From: Armatimonadetes bacterium DC
GTDB taxonomy: Bacteria; Armatimonadota; Fimbriimonadia; Fimbriimonadales; GBS-DC
Direction of reading: 5' to 3'
NCBI GenBank assembly: GCA_001442985.1
Contig: LDYB01000012.1
Location: 1 to 64,000, forward strand
DNA length: 64,000 bases
Below the pieces are notes generated by a model that made no database searches, was not told where the DNA came from, and saw nothing but the letters and a program-made list of their open reading frames with translations. Shown one piece after another: positions 44,639-53,641 of this stretch; positions within the stretch are counted from its first letter, which is position 1; every line of letters begins with the position of its first letter. Position numbers and translations under genes: made by a program.

Positions 44639-46219
44639 ATGAGACGATGGCGCTGGACACTGGAAGGGTTTTGCCGCGCCCTGTTTGTGGGGTGCGTCGG
44701 CTGGAGCGCGCTCGCGAGCGGCTCCGAGCTGATGGGTGTTTTGACAGCCGCTCTGGGGCTGAGCGCTGCTGGGTTGAGCCGAATACGCTCGGAGCGCGTT
44801 CGTTCGCATACGGGTTCGCTCTGGGCGATGTGGTGGCTGTTTGGTGGGGCGATTACCGCGCTCTCTTCCCAGCCCCAGTGGACATGGTGGGTGGGCGTGC
44901 TGGCAGGCGTGGGCGTCAGCTGGAGCGGCGGCTCGCCCCTCTGGCGTGTGCTGGGAAGTGCAACGGCGCTCGCAGGTAATGGCGTCCCCCCCTCTGCCCT
45001 GAACGCCCTGATCGAGTATTCCGTACGCTGTCTGCTGGCGCTGGGAGCCGTGCTTGGCGTTCGCGCGGCGTCCGCCACTCCCAAAGCCGAGTCGGAAGCG
45101 GTTTCCAGCGGGTTCGAACCGATATCGATAGACAACCTGCCCCACCCGCGTGCGCTGACCCAGCGATTGAGCGTCTACCTCCAGCAACATCTGGGACATG
45201 TGCAGGCAGAAGCGGCAGTACTGTACCTCTACGACCTGCGCGCGGGCACGCTGGAGCCGATTCTGCGCCTGGGCGCGCTGCCCGATCTGGTGAAGAATCG
45301 GGGGCGCGTGCTGATGGGCGACGGGATGGTGGGCGTATGCGCCAGCTCGGGTAAGCCGATTGCGTTCCTCTCGTTGCTGAAGCCACCGCCCGATTTGCCC
45401 AAAAGCGTGGCGTGGGAGGGCGCGCCCAGCCTGTGTGTGCCGTTGTTTGACCCCGCTTCGCCCAGCGGGCGCCCGATGGGCGTGTTGCAACTGATTGGCG
45501 CGCACCTGACGATGGACGCACTCCCCAAAGCGCGCGCCTTAGCCAGCCGAATCGCCGAAGCGTTAGCCGCTGCACGCCAGCGCGAAGCGGAACAGCTCGC
45601 AAACTTCCAGCGGTTGAGCGCGATTGTGGCGCAGGTGGAAGAACAAAGCCCCCACACGCGCGGGCACTCCCATCGCGTCGCCGCGTTGTGCGACCTGCTC
45701 TCGCAGGAGCTGGGGCTGGAAAGCGAAGTCCGTGAGAAGCTGCGTATCGCCGCGCTGTTCCACGACATCGGCAAAACGCGCATCCCGCCCGAAATCCTCA
45801 ACAAGGAAGGCAAATTGACCGACGAGGAGCGGATGATTGTGCGACGCTACCCCCTCTACAGCGTGGAAATCTGCGCAGGGATGGGTTTCGATGAAGATGT
45901 GCTGTTCCTGATTCGGCATCACGGCGAGCGCCTGGACGGCAGTGGCTATCCCGAGGGGCTGGACGCAACCCGTCAGCCGCTGGCTTTACGCATTCTGGCA
46001 GTCGCCGATGTGTTCGACGCGATGGCGTGTACGCGCTCCTACCGCGACGCGCTCACCACCGAAGCACGCCTGCGCGAGCTGAGCAAAATGGCAGGCACGA
46101 AGCTGGACATTCTGGTGGTGGAAACCCTGCGCCGATGCCACCTGCAGGGGCGCGTGGAACCGCTCTACAACGAGCTGGTCTCCCATTCGTTCAGCGCAGG
46201 GATGCCGCTGGCGGCATAG
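44639..46219 (+). CDS. Membrane GAF and HD-GYP domain protein, probable c-di-GMP phosphodiesterase
   Basis: A 526-residue protein with three to four N-terminal helices (about 10-145), a GAF domain (about 165-310) and an HD-GYP domain (about 325-500). The HD pair is H375-D376 in LFHDIGKTRIP, followed by the RHHGERLDGSGYPEGL motif with GYP at 436-438 and VADVFDAM. Such proteins usually degrade cyclic di-GMP, which often controls pili. It follows the pilin genes by 23 bp with AGGAGAG before the start, so it is likely in the same operon. The GAF domain may sense a small ligand. Confidence 0.92.
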   Translation: MRRWRWTLEGFCRALFVGCVGWSALASGSELMGVLTAALGLSAAGLSRIRSERVRSHTGSLWAMWWLFGGAITALSSQPQWTWWVGVLAGVGVSWSGGSPLWRVLGSATALAGNGVPPSALNALIEYSVRCLLALGAVLGVRAASATPKAESEAVSSGFEPISIDNLPHPRALTQRLSVYLQQHLGHVQAEAAVLYLYDLRAGTLEPILRLGALPDLVKNRGRVLMGDGMVGVCASSGKPIAFLSLLKPPPDLPKSVAWEGAPSLCVPLFDPASPSGRPMGVLQLIGAHLTMDALPKARALASRIAEALAAARQREAEQLANFQRLSAIVAQVEEQSPHTRGHSHRVAALCDLLSQELGLESEVREKLRIAALFHDIGKTRIPPEILNKEGKLTDEERMIVRRYPLYSVEICAGMGFDEDVLFLIRHHGERLDGSGYPEGLDATRQPLALRILAVADVFDAMACTRSYRDALTTEARLRELSKMAGTKLDILVVETLRRCHLQGRVEPLYNELVSHSFSAGMPLAA

Positions 46220-46250
46220 GAACCCAATACAACCCATCAAACTCCGCTTC

Positions 46251-46282
46251 GCAGGATTCGAGAGTGCTCTCTTGAATCCTGC
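46251..46282 (+). other. Extended hairpin between the HD-GYP and transporter genes
   Basis: GCAGGATTC (46251-46259) pairs with GAATCCTGC (46274-46282). Inside, GAGA pairs with TCTC around a GTGC loop. The right arm ends 4 nt before the ATG of the transporter, so it could mask the start or act as an attenuator. It has no U tract. The transporter ATG has no Shine-Dalgarno sequence outside this stem. Confidence 0.6.
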
Positions 46283-46286
46283 CTTC

Positions 46287-47147
46287 ATGGAGCAAAACAT
46301 TTTCACAGCGGTTATTTTACCGATTGCTCTGGCGGTCATTATGCTGGGGCTTGGGATGGGGTTGACTCCAGCGGACTTCGCGCGGATTTTCGTCTTCCCC
46401 AAAGCCGCGTTGATTGGGCTAATCTGCCAGATGGCGCTTTTGCCCATCGTGGGGATTGGGCTGGCACACCTGTTCCCGATGGAGCCTGCGCTCAAGGTGG
46501 GCTTGATGATTCTGGCGGTGTGTCCTGCGGGCGCCAGCGCGAACCTGTTCACCTACCTTTCGCGTGGCGATGTGGCGCTGGCAGTGACGCTGACGGCGTT
46601 CAACAGCGTACTCATCGTGTTCACCGCGCCTATCTTGATTAACCTCTCGTTGCTTTACTTTATGGGCGAGGGACGCGAGATTCAGCTCCCTGTGGGGCGC
46701 ACGATTCTGCAGGTCGCGCTGATTACGCTGTTGCCCATCAGCTTGGGGATGTTGATTCGCCGTTTTGCGCCAGCATTCTGTGAGCGGATTGAGGCGCCCG
46801 TGCGCATTCTCTCGTTTCTTTTTCTGGCGGTGGCGGTGCTGGGCGCGACGCTTCAGGTGCGCGAGAACCTGCCGAGCTACTTCCGACAGGTCGGGCTACC
46901 GATGCTGACGCTGAATGTGCTGACGATGGGGTTGGGGTATGGGGTAGGGCGCCTGCTGGGGCTACCGCGCCAGCAAAACATCACGATTGCGATAGAGGGC
47001 GGTATTCAAAATGGCACGCTCGCGATTTTTATTGCCAGCACCCTGCTTCAGGCGCCCGCGATGTCGATTCCCCCGGCGGTCTATAGCCTTATTATGTTCG
47101 CCACAGGTGGCTATATGATTTATCGGTTTGGTCGGCACATGAAGTAA
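46287..47147 (+). CDS. Bile acid:sodium symporter family protein
   Basis: A 286-residue, about nine to ten helix membrane protein of the BASS family (SBF). It has GLGMGLTPADFARIF, KVGLMILAVCPAGASANLFTYLSRGDVALAVTLT and EGGIQNGTLAIFIAS, the typical core segments. Members move organic anions with sodium; some relatives near sulfur genes are proposed to carry thio compounds, but that is only context here (a sulfide oxidation operon is next). ATG 46287 is favoured over the TTG at 46272 inside the hairpin. Confidence 0.9.
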   Translation: MEQNIFTAVILPIALAVIMLGLGMGLTPADFARIFVFPKAALIGLICQMALLPIVGIGLAHLFPMEPALKVGLMILAVCPAGASANLFTYLSRGDVALAVTLTAFNSVLIVFTAPILINLSLLYFMGEGREIQLPVGRTILQVALITLLPISLGMLIRRFAPAFCERIEAPVRILSFLFLAVAVLGATLQVRENLPSYFRQVGLPMLTLNVLTMGLGYGVGRLLGLPRQQNITIAIEGGIQNGTLAIFIASTLLQAPAMSIPPAVYSLIMFATGGYMIYRFGRHMK

Positions 47148-47167
47148 TCTTCAGCCAAGCGTCGTTG

Positions 47168-47204
47168 CCCTCCTCCCCCACAGGCAAGCCTGTGAGGGAG
47201 GGGT
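47168..47204. terminator. Terminator between convergent genes
   Basis: CTCCCCCACAGGC and GCCTGTGAGGGAGG (about 47170-47201) form a long stem with a 2-nt AA loop region, followed by GGTCGTTTC. It lies between the transporter gene and the leftward sulfur gene. Confidence 0.7.
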
Positions 47205-47208
47205 CGTT

Positions 47209-48624
47209 TCACGCACGCTCTAACGGAAAGGCATGCTCCTCCCACGCGAGGATGCCGCCCGTGAGGTTATACAGGTTCTGGTAGCCATGCGCCATCAGGG
47301 CGCTGATGGCGGTGCTGGAACGGTCGCCGCCGAGGCAGTGGACAATCACGGGGCGATCTTTGGGGATGGCGTCCTTGCGCTGGAGGATGCGCCCCGCATG
47401 GATGTGAAGCGCGTTCGGGATATGCCCTTCCCGATATTCGCCCAGCCCGCGCACATCCACCACGAGCGCCTCGCCGTTTTTCCACATCTCGTGGGCACGC
47501 TCGGCGGTAATTTGGGGCACCGTTTCCAGCTCAGAAGGCGCGTAGCCTTCCAGCGACGGGATATAGCCCACGATGGAATCCAGCCCGACCCGAATCAGCT
47601 GCCGCACGAGGGTCTCTATCTGTTCGGGCGCTGCCAGCAACACGATGGGCTTATTGTAGTCAAGGAGCCAGCCTGCCCATGTGGAGAACCACTTCCCTGC
47701 GGGGATATTGATGGCGCCCTTGATGTGTCCGCCTGCGAAGGCGAACTTGTCGCGTGTATCCACCAGCTGGGCGCCCTCTGCCATCGCTCGCTGGAAGGCT
47801 TCAGGGGTCAGCAGGGGCGGCTGCGGGAGCGAGCCGAGAATGGGCATGCCGTCGCGATTGAGGCGCTTCATGACTGCAAAGTAGGTGGGCGCTTCGGGCT
47901 GGTCTGCCAGCAGTTCTCGCACGAACGCCTCCTCGTTATAGGCGGTAACGGACTTCGCCCACCATGCGTGGCGCTTCTCGTAGCCCAGCGTGGTGGCAGG
48001 GAGCGCCCCCAGCGCCTTGCCACACGCCGAACCTGCCCCGTGCCCAGGCCAGATCTGCAGGTAGTCGGGTTGTTCAAGAAACCGCACGAGGCTCTTATAA
48101 AGGGCGCGCGCCCCTGGCTCGGCAGTCCCCTGAATGCCTGCCGCTTCTTCCAGCAGGTCCGAGCGTCCCAGGTCGCCCACAAAAATAAAGTCGCCCGTGA
48201 TGGCGATAACGGGGTCGGAAAGATCGGATGAATCGTACAGGAGGAAGGTGATGTGTTCTGGGGTATGTCCGGGGGTATGCACGGCGCGCACGCGGATATT
48301 GCCGATGTGCCACTCATCGCCATCTTTGAGTAGTTTCACGGAGAAGCCCTCCAGCCCCCGATATTTCCAGTTCTCGTCGCCCTCATCGGAGAGGTAAAGT
48401 GTGGCGCCTGTCGCATGCGCCAGCTCGCGCGCACCCGACAGAAAGTCGGCGTGAATATGGGTCTCGCCGACCGCCACAATCTTGAGGCGCGTCTGTTGAG
48501 CCAGATTCAGGTAAACATCGATATCGCGGCGTGGGTCAATCACCATCGCTTCGCCCGTTGCGGGGCACCCGAAAAAGTAGGACGCCTGTGCCAGACCCTC
48601 TTCGTAAATCTGCCGAAAAATCAT
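47209..48624 (-). CDS. Persulfide-dioxygenase-like metallo-beta-lactamase with two rhodanese domains
   Basis: The 471-residue protein has an N-terminal MBL domain (about 1-245) with the ETHE1-type HxHxDF motif in ETHIHADFLSGARELA, HTPGHTPEH, and GDFIFVGDLGRSDLL. Two rhodanese domains follow (about 265-360 and 370-468). The first lacks the active cysteine (ALLAAPE), while the second keeps it in VIVHCLGGDRSS. It likely oxidises glutathione persulfide or polysulfide to sulfite, with sulfur transfer by the last domain. It is downstream of an SQR-like gene, which would supply persulfide. Confidence 0.9.
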   Translation of the reverse strand: MIFRQIYEEGLAQASYFFGCPATGEAMVIDPRRDIDVYLNLAQQTRLKIVAVGETHIHADFLSGARELAHATGATLYLSDEGDENWKYRGLEGFSVKLLKDGDEWHIGNIRVRAVHTPGHTPEHITFLLYDSSDLSDPVIAITGDFIFVGDLGRSDLLEEAAGIQGTAEPGARALYKSLVRFLEQPDYLQIWPGHGAGSACGKALGALPATTLGYEKRHAWWAKSVTAYNEEAFVRELLADQPEAPTYFAVMKRLNRDGMPILGSLPQPPLLTPEAFQRAMAEGAQLVDTRDKFAFAGGHIKGAINIPAGKWFSTWAGWLLDYNKPIVLLAAPEQIETLVRQLIRVGLDSIVGYIPSLEGYAPSELETVPQITAERAHEMWKNGEALVVDVRGLGEYREGHIPNALHIHAGRILQRKDAIPKDRPVIVHCLGGDRSSTAISALMAHGYQNLYNLTGGILAWEEHAFPLERA

Positions 48625-48652
48625 CGTTGCACCTCCTTAGTGAGCTTTGAAA

Positions 48653-48683
48653 GAAGGGGCAAAGAAGCGCTTCTTGCCCCTTC
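48653..48683 (-). other. Intercistronic hairpin in the sulfur operon
   Basis: GAAGGGGCAA (48653-48662) pairs with TTGCCCCTTC (48674-48683), with an inner GAAG/CTTC pair. It lies between the SQR-like and dioxygenase genes and may stabilise the upstream message or set relative expression. Without a U tract it is unlikely to be a full terminator. Confidence 0.6.
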
Positions 48684-48693
48684 CTTGAAAAGT

Positions 48694-49950
48694 TTACGCC
48701 AGCCCTCGCAACATCAGGTTCCAGTACATAAAGGGCAGCCCGTACTTCTTGAGGAGCCACATATCGTAGCGCTCCTTGCAGGTGTTGATAAGCGGCAGGC
48801 TGGGCGTGGGTTTATAATCGTAGTCGAACTCAGCCAGCACCATCCGCCCGTAAGCCGTTACGAGCGGGCACGAGGTGTAGCCGTTATAGTGCTTGTCCGG
48901 CTCTTTGCCTGCCATTACTTTGAGCAGGTTATTCACGACGACGGGCGCCTGCTTGCGCACGGCGGCGCCAGTGCGCGAGGTGGGCAACCCCGCGGCGTCG
49001 CCCAGTGCGAACACATTCGGATATTCAGGGCTTTGCAAGGTGTGGATATCGACATTAATGAAGCCCACCATCGCCCCGTCCCGATGCGCCAGCGGCGATT
49101 GACGAATGAACTCCGGCGCCCGCTGAGGGGGACCAATATGGAGCATGTCGAACGGAATTGTCCGCGTCTCGCCAGGCTTGTCTTTGAGGGCAAAGGTGGC
49201 TTCTTTGCGCACGGGGTCTACGGCAATCAGCTCGTGCTTGGTCAGCACTTCGATATTGTAGCGCTGGCAGACCCCTTCCAGCACCTTACAAAACTCTGGC
49301 ACTCCGAAGAGCAAACCGCCAGCCGTCGCATAGATGACTTTCACCGGGCGCTTATGGCGGCGGAAGTAATCGGCTGCCATATAGGCGATTTTCTGGGGCG
49401 CGCCTGCGCACTTGAGGGTATAGCCCGGCTCTGCCGTATTCGGCATCGTGAACAGGGCGATGCCCTCGTGCGTTTGCTGGATAAACTCAAAGGTTCTGGG
49501 AGCCAGTTCGTACTCGTAGTTCGTGGAAACGCCGTTGCGTCCGAGCGCTTCGCGCGCGCCTTCAATCTTGTCCCAGTCTGAAACGATGCCCGGAGCAACA
49601 ATCAAAAAGTCATAGCGCACGCGCGTACCGTTGCGGGTACATACCACTTGTTGCACGGGGTCAATCTCGACGGCGTAGTCCTGAACCCAGCGCATGCCTT
49701 TGGGGATGTAGCGTGCTTCGTCGCGCACACTCTGCTCTGCACGCGCAACGCCTGCGCCCACGAGCGTCCAGAGCGGCTGGTAGTAGTGCTTCGACGAAGG
49801 TTCAATAATCGCCACATCGCGAATACCCTTACGCGCCAGTTGAGCGGCTACCGTAATCCCTGCGGTGCCGCCACCCACAATCACGATTCGATGATGCACC
49901 GTCTCACGCGCCTTACCCGGCGCAATCTCCACACCTGTGTAGGACATCAT
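48694..49950 (-). CDS. Sulfide:quinone oxidoreductase-like flavoprotein
   Basis: A 418-residue FAD-dependent pyridine-nucleotide-disulfide family protein. The FAD site is IVIVGGGTAGITVAAQL. PLWTLVGAG and ALGDAAGLPTSRTGAAVRKQAPVV are typical of type II sulfide:quinone reductases, as in eukaryotic mitochondria. Two cysteines likely active in sulfide oxidation are in LKCAGAPQKIAY (about 181) and in TSCPLVTAYG (about 361). The C-terminal helix YGLPFMYWNLMLRGLA fits membrane attachment. It passes electrons to quinone and makes persulfide used by the downstream enzyme. Start is one of two adjacent ATGs (49950/49947). Confidence 0.92.
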   Translation of the reverse strand: MMSYTGVEIAPGKARETVHHRIVIVGGGTAGITVAAQLARKGIRDVAIIEPSSKHYYQPLWTLVGAGVARAEQSVRDEARYIPKGMRWVQDYAVEIDPVQQVVCTRNGTRVRYDFLIVAPGIVSDWDKIEGAREALGRNGVSTNYEYELAPRTFEFIQQTHEGIALFTMPNTAEPGYTLKCAGAPQKIAYMAADYFRRHKRPVKVIYATAGGLLFGVPEFCKVLEGVCQRYNIEVLTKHELIAVDPVRKEATFALKDKPGETRTIPFDMLHIGPPQRAPEFIRQSPLAHRDGAMVGFINVDIHTLQSPEYPNVFALGDAAGLPTSRTGAAVRKQAPVVVNNLLKVMAGKEPDKHYNGYTSCPLVTAYGRMVLAEFDYDYKPTPSLPLINTCKERYDMWLLKKYGLPFMYWNLMLRGLA

Positions 49951-50076
49951 CCTCTATCACCACCCTGTGAGGGAGTTCATGATATTTTAGAGGCGTCAAG
50001 GAGAGCAAAGGATTCATCGTTTCGAGAAAAATCCGGGGAATTGGACGCTTTCAGAGGGCAAATTCCGTTCGCGCGC

Positions 50077-50682
50077 CTATTGATACCGCTCTGGGGTGAA
50101 CTGTTCGGGCGGGGTCTCGGCGCGGAGTTTGCGCACCGAGCCGCCCAGCGTCAGAATCAGCACCCACCCCCGCGCGTTGGCAATACGGTCGGTTTGCCAT
50201 GTCGGGTGAAACACCCGCGCCCAGTGCCAGTGGCATTCCGAGAGCGGGGTCAAATCGCCCCACTTACCCTCGCCGTAGGGCGGTCCTGCCTGCCACCAGC
50301 CCAGCTGGCGGGCAATCGCCCAGTTGGGCACATAGGTGTAGCTCACTCCACTGGGGAGATAAAAGTTGCCTTCCAGTCGTAGCGCGTCGCCAAGGGTATC
50401 CTCCACCTGATGCTGACCTTCTAACGGGTCTACGGGGCAGATAAACACGCGCCCTTCCCGCACATAGGGGTAGATTTTGGAGAGATAGGGCGGCAGCTCG
50501 TCGTAATCATCACGATACATGCGCACCGCCAGCCCAATCTGGCGCAGGTTGGAAATGCACACCGTGCGCTGCCCTGCCCGCCGCGCCAGCGTGTACACTG
50601 GAAGCAGAATTGCCATCAGCAGGGCAATTATCGCAATAACCACCAGCAGCTCTGTGAGCGTGAACCCGCGCCTGTAGTGCAT
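50077..50682 (-). CDS. Prepilin-type N-terminal cleavage/methylation protein
   Basis: A 201-residue pseudopilin-like protein with signal [20 protein letters not shown], a cleavage site after the Gly before Phe, and a C-terminal domain with [26 protein letters not shown], as in DUF1559-type prepilins. It lacks an obvious H-X9-DG end. It follows pth by 27 bp on the same strand and may share its transcript. Confidence 0.83.
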   Translation of the reverse strand: MHYRRGFTLTELLVVIAIIALLMAILLPVYTLARRAGQRTVCISNLRQIGLAVRMYRDDYDELPPYLSKIYPYVREGRVFICPVDPLEGQHQVEDTLGDALRLEGNFYLPSGVSYTYVPNWAIARQLGWWQAGPPYGEGKWGDLTPLSECHWHWARVFHPTWQTDRIANARGWVLILTLGGSVRKLRAETPPEQFTPERYQ

Positions 50683-50709
50683 CACTCTTTTAGACGAACG
50701 AAGCGCGAA

Positions 50710-51309
50710 TTAGTTTGCAGGGGGTGATTCCAGCGAGTAGGCTTTGTTGAATCGCGCCATCACCTTCTCTACCGGCTCGGTCAGCCACGCCTCGCACGCA
50801 TCGGCTGCCACCTCCAGCAGGTGGCGCATCAGGGGCTTCTCATGCTCTTCAAACGGCGACAGCACGAAATCTGCCATGTCGGTTTCAGGCGGCAGGGGAC
50901 CGATGCCGATACGCAGTCGGGGGAACTGTTCCGTCTGAATCGCCTGAATGATGGAGCGCATGCCGTTGTGTCCGCCTGCAGAGCCAGAGGGGCGCATGCG
51001 CAGGGTTCCCAGTGGCAGCGCGAGGTCGTCGTACACCACCAGCATCTGTTCGGGTTTCAGGGAGTACGCCTTCAACAGGGCGCGCACCGCCTCCCCAGAG
51101 CGGTTCATGTAGGTCATCGGCTGTGCCAGCACCACAGGGACGCCGTGAATCACGCCTGTGCCCAATCGGGAGTGGTGGCGATGAGACTTGAGAGGAATCG
51201 CGTGGCGTTTCGCCAGCAACGACACCACCCAGAAGCCCACATTGTGGCGCGTGCCTGCGTATTCCTCGCCGGGGTTGCCCAGCCCCACGATCAGTCGCTC
51301 CACCTGCAT
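50710..51309 (-). CDS. pth: Peptidyl-tRNA hydrolase Pth
   Basis: Pth recycles peptidyl-tRNA released from stalled ribosomes. The 199-residue protein shows LIVGLGNPGEEYAGTRHNVGFW (N and H active residues), QPMTYMNRSGEAV, VVYDDLALPLGTLRMRPSGSAGGHNGM and RLRIGIGP, all conserved. It starts 3 bp after the DUF1343 stop, so it is in the leftward operon from 54871. Confidence 0.96.
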   Translation of the reverse strand: MQVERLIVGLGNPGEEYAGTRHNVGFWVVSLLAKRHAIPLKSHRHHSRLGTGVIHGVPVVLAQPMTYMNRSGEAVRALLKAYSLKPEQMLVVYDDLALPLGTLRMRPSGSAGGHNGMRSIIQAIQTEQFPRLRIGIGPLPPETDMADFVLSPFEEHEKPLMRHLLEVAADACEAWLTEPVEKVMARFNKAYSLESPPAN

Positions 51310-51312
51310 GGC

Positions 51313-52434
51313 TTATGCGTAAAGCAAAAACGGTTCGCGGCGAATCAGGAACGCCCTCACATCGCGCTCCATGCGTTGCAGGATGCGTTCGGGTTCCGCG
51401 CCGTCCATCAGCATGGTATGCACCTCGCGGTTTGCCAGTAGCCCCAGCGCCTTATGCGCCTCCCAGTGCTGGGGATAGAGCTTGCGCAGGGCGTAGCCCA
51501 GCCCCACGCCCAGCGAAACGGGTTTCAGTCGTGCGCGGTCGGTGATGACAATCGCCACACCTTCGCATGCAACCCCTTTGTAAACGCTGGCGGTGGGCGT
51601 GAACACAACGGGCACGAACCGCGCGCCTGCCGAGGTGGGCAGCTCGTTCAGCATGCCCGCTAAGGTGCGCCCGTTAATCCACGGCGCGCCCACAATCTCA
51701 AAAGGCGTATCGGTTCCGCGCCCGACAGAGAGGTTCGTGCCTTCCCACAGCCCGACGCCCGGGTACAGCAACGCCTGCTGGAGCCGACGCATGTTGGGCG
51801 AGGGGTTGACCCAGTAGAGTCCGCACTCGTCGAGCCACATCGCGCGGCGCCAGCCTTCGCAGGGGATGACGGTCAACTCCACCTTCAGGTTGCGCTCCGC
51901 CTGAAACAGTTTCGCCAGCTCTCCTACGGTCATCCCGTGCCGCAGGGGGAGGGTGTGATAAGCTGTGAAGCTGAGGCGGTCGGCGTCCGCCAGCGCGCCC
52001 TCCACATCCACGCCATTAATAGGGTTCACCCGATCCAGCACATAGAACGGGATGCCCGCTTCGGCGCAGGCTTCCATCGCCAGCCCCATCGTGGAGATGT
52101 AGGTGTAGAAGCGCGTGCCGATGTCCTGAATATCAAACACGAGGGCGTCCAGCGCGGCAAGCTGCGCCTGCGTGGGTTTTTTGCGCTCGCCGTAGAGGCT
52201 GTAGATGGGCAACCCGGTGCGCTCGTCCACACTGTCGGGCACGGTTTCGTCCAGCTGACCCCGAATGCCATGTTCGGGGCTAAACAGCGCCACGAGCCGA
52301 TACCCCGCCTCGCGCAGGGCGTCTATCGTGGGCTTCAGGTCGGCGGTAAGACCCGTGTGGTTGGTAATCAGCCCAATTCGCTCGCCGAGGGGCGGTCGGG
52401 TACGCAAAAGCCTATCGATGCCGTTGAGAACCAT
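51313..52434 (-). CDS. DUF1343 family protein, NamZ-like exo-muramidase
   Basis: The 373-residue protein matches DUF1343: RIGLITNHTGLT, LVALFSPEHGIRG, LPIYSLYGE, VFDIQDIGTRFYTYISTM, YWVNPSPNMRRLQQALLYPGVGLWEGTNLSVGRGT and the ending beta strands. A Bacillus member (NamZ) is an exo-beta-N-acetylmuramidase in peptidoglycan recycling. No signal peptide is seen at the chosen start (MVLNGIDRLL), so a cytosolic role in recycling fits. The start lies 4 bp after the upstream gene. Confidence 0.88.
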   Translation of the reverse strand: MVLNGIDRLLRTRPPLGERIGLITNHTGLTADLKPTIDALREAGYRLVALFSPEHGIRGQLDETVPDSVDERTGLPIYSLYGERKKPTQAQLAALDALVFDIQDIGTRFYTYISTMGLAMEACAEAGIPFYVLDRVNPINGVDVEGALADADRLSFTAYHTLPLRHGMTVGELAKLFQAERNLKVELTVIPCEGWRRAMWLDECGLYWVNPSPNMRRLQQALLYPGVGLWEGTNLSVGRGTDTPFEIVGAPWINGRTLAGMLNELPTSAGARFVPVVFTPTASVYKGVACEGVAIVITDRARLKPVSLGVGLGYALRKLYPQHWEAHKALGLLANREVHTMLMDGAEPERILQRMERDVRAFLIRREPFLLYA

Positions 52435-52438
52435 CGTC

Positions 52439-53641
52439 TTATACCGGAAGCGGCGTCTCATGTTCCATCAGGGTGTGCAGGGCGGGTTCGTAATGCTCTA
52501 TCAGGTGATGCACATGCTCGCGCAGGGGGATGGGCTGCTTGCCCGGTTGCGAGGGGTTGACGATTTGCCGAATCGCGTCCAGCGGATGTTTTTTGCGCGC
52601 GGCGACGCTGAGCAGCCATTCGCTGGCTTGCTCTACGGGCAAGTGCGCCTCGTAGCCATTAATCTGCAGCAGGGCGAGGGTGGCAATCAGCGCGGTGGCG
52701 TAGTTGCCCTGCGCAAAGGGGCGATATTTCAGGTAGCCCCACAGGAACCGCGCCGCCTGCAACACCACATCACGGCTCTGGCGGTAGCTATACTGATAGT
52801 AAGTCGCCTCTTCCAGCCGCTCGTAGGAATAAGGCTGCGGGCGTTTCGTGACTTCGGTGTTAATCCAGATGAGGTCTTGCAGGGTCAGGTAGCGCCATTC
52901 GGAGCTGGGTCCGGGCACGGGCTGAAGGGCGGTTCGGGCAGGCGCGGGCAGGTTCGCCAGCGGCACCAGCGCCTGCTGACGGATTGCCGCCTCCACCGCC
53001 ACCAGTTGGGGCTTGCTCTCCGCCAGAATTGCCTCAATCAGGTCGGGATAGGTGAGGGGGCTGGGGTTCTCGGACGCTTCAATGCTTTGCAGTGTCGCGG
53101 GGTTTTGCACGAGGCGCGTGAGGTTCTCGGCGTCGCTGGGGTAGTCTGCGCCGTGCGCTTGCAAAAACGCCAGCGTCAGCACCAGCGCGACACCTGCCTG
53201 ATCGCCTGCGAAAGGCGACAGGCGCAAAAAGGTTTCAAGGAGCGTGCTGGCGCGCACGCCCAGCGCCGATTCAGGCGGTACAAGGGGAGACGCCATCAGC
53301 GCGCGCTCCAGACGGTCTGCCTGCACATCAGGGCATGCCTGATAGAAAGTCTCATAGGCGTGTAGAGCGTCGCGTTCCGTGGGGTAGCGATAAAGCACGC
53401 CCTGCGCCGACGCGCGTGCAATCGCTTTGGAGTGCGCCGAAAACACACGCGATATTGCCTCCGCAGGCGACTCGCCCACGAGCGAGGTCTCCACCCCCTG
53501 ACGAATCTCCGGGGGCAGGTGCGCCCAGCCTTCCAGAATCATGCGGAGCGCCAGCCCAGACTGGCGTGTGGAATCATCCAGCGGCTCGGTGTTGAGAATC
53601 TGTTCGCGAAGCGCCTCGATAACCCGATTGAGTTCAGCCAT
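52439..53641 (-). CDS. Protein with two degenerate Fic/Doc-like modules
   Basis: A 400-residue helical protein I do not recognise as a named family. Residues about 252-345 resemble Doc/Fic proteins: LTLQDLIWINTEV start, then YRPFAQGNYATALIATLALLQING, which fits the HPFxxGN motif except that the catalytic His is Arg (R307). Residues about 130-170 carry a second similar segment, SPFAGDQAGVALVLTLAFLQAHG, with Ser at the His position. AMP-transfer activity is therefore unlikely; a binding role is more plausible. It overlaps the upstream gene by 8 bp and is in one operon with a muramidase-like protein and pth. Confidence 0.7.
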   Translation of the reverse strand: MAELNRVIEALREQILNTEPLDDSTRQSGLALRMILEGWAHLPPEIRQGVETSLVGESPAEAISRVFSAHSKAIARASAQGVLYRYPTERDALHAYETFYQACPDVQADRLERALMASPLVPPESALGVRASTLLETFLRLSPFAGDQAGVALVLTLAFLQAHGADYPSDAENLTRLVQNPATLQSIEASENPSPLTYPDLIEAILAESKPQLVAVEAAIRQQALVPLANLPAPARTALQPVPGPSSEWRYLTLQDLIWINTEVTKRPQPYSYERLEEATYYQYSYRQSRDVVLQAARFLWGYLKYRPFAQGNYATALIATLALLQINGYEAHLPVEQASEWLLSVAARKKHPLDAIRQIVNPSQPGKQPIPLREHVHHLIEHYEPALHTLMEHETPLPV

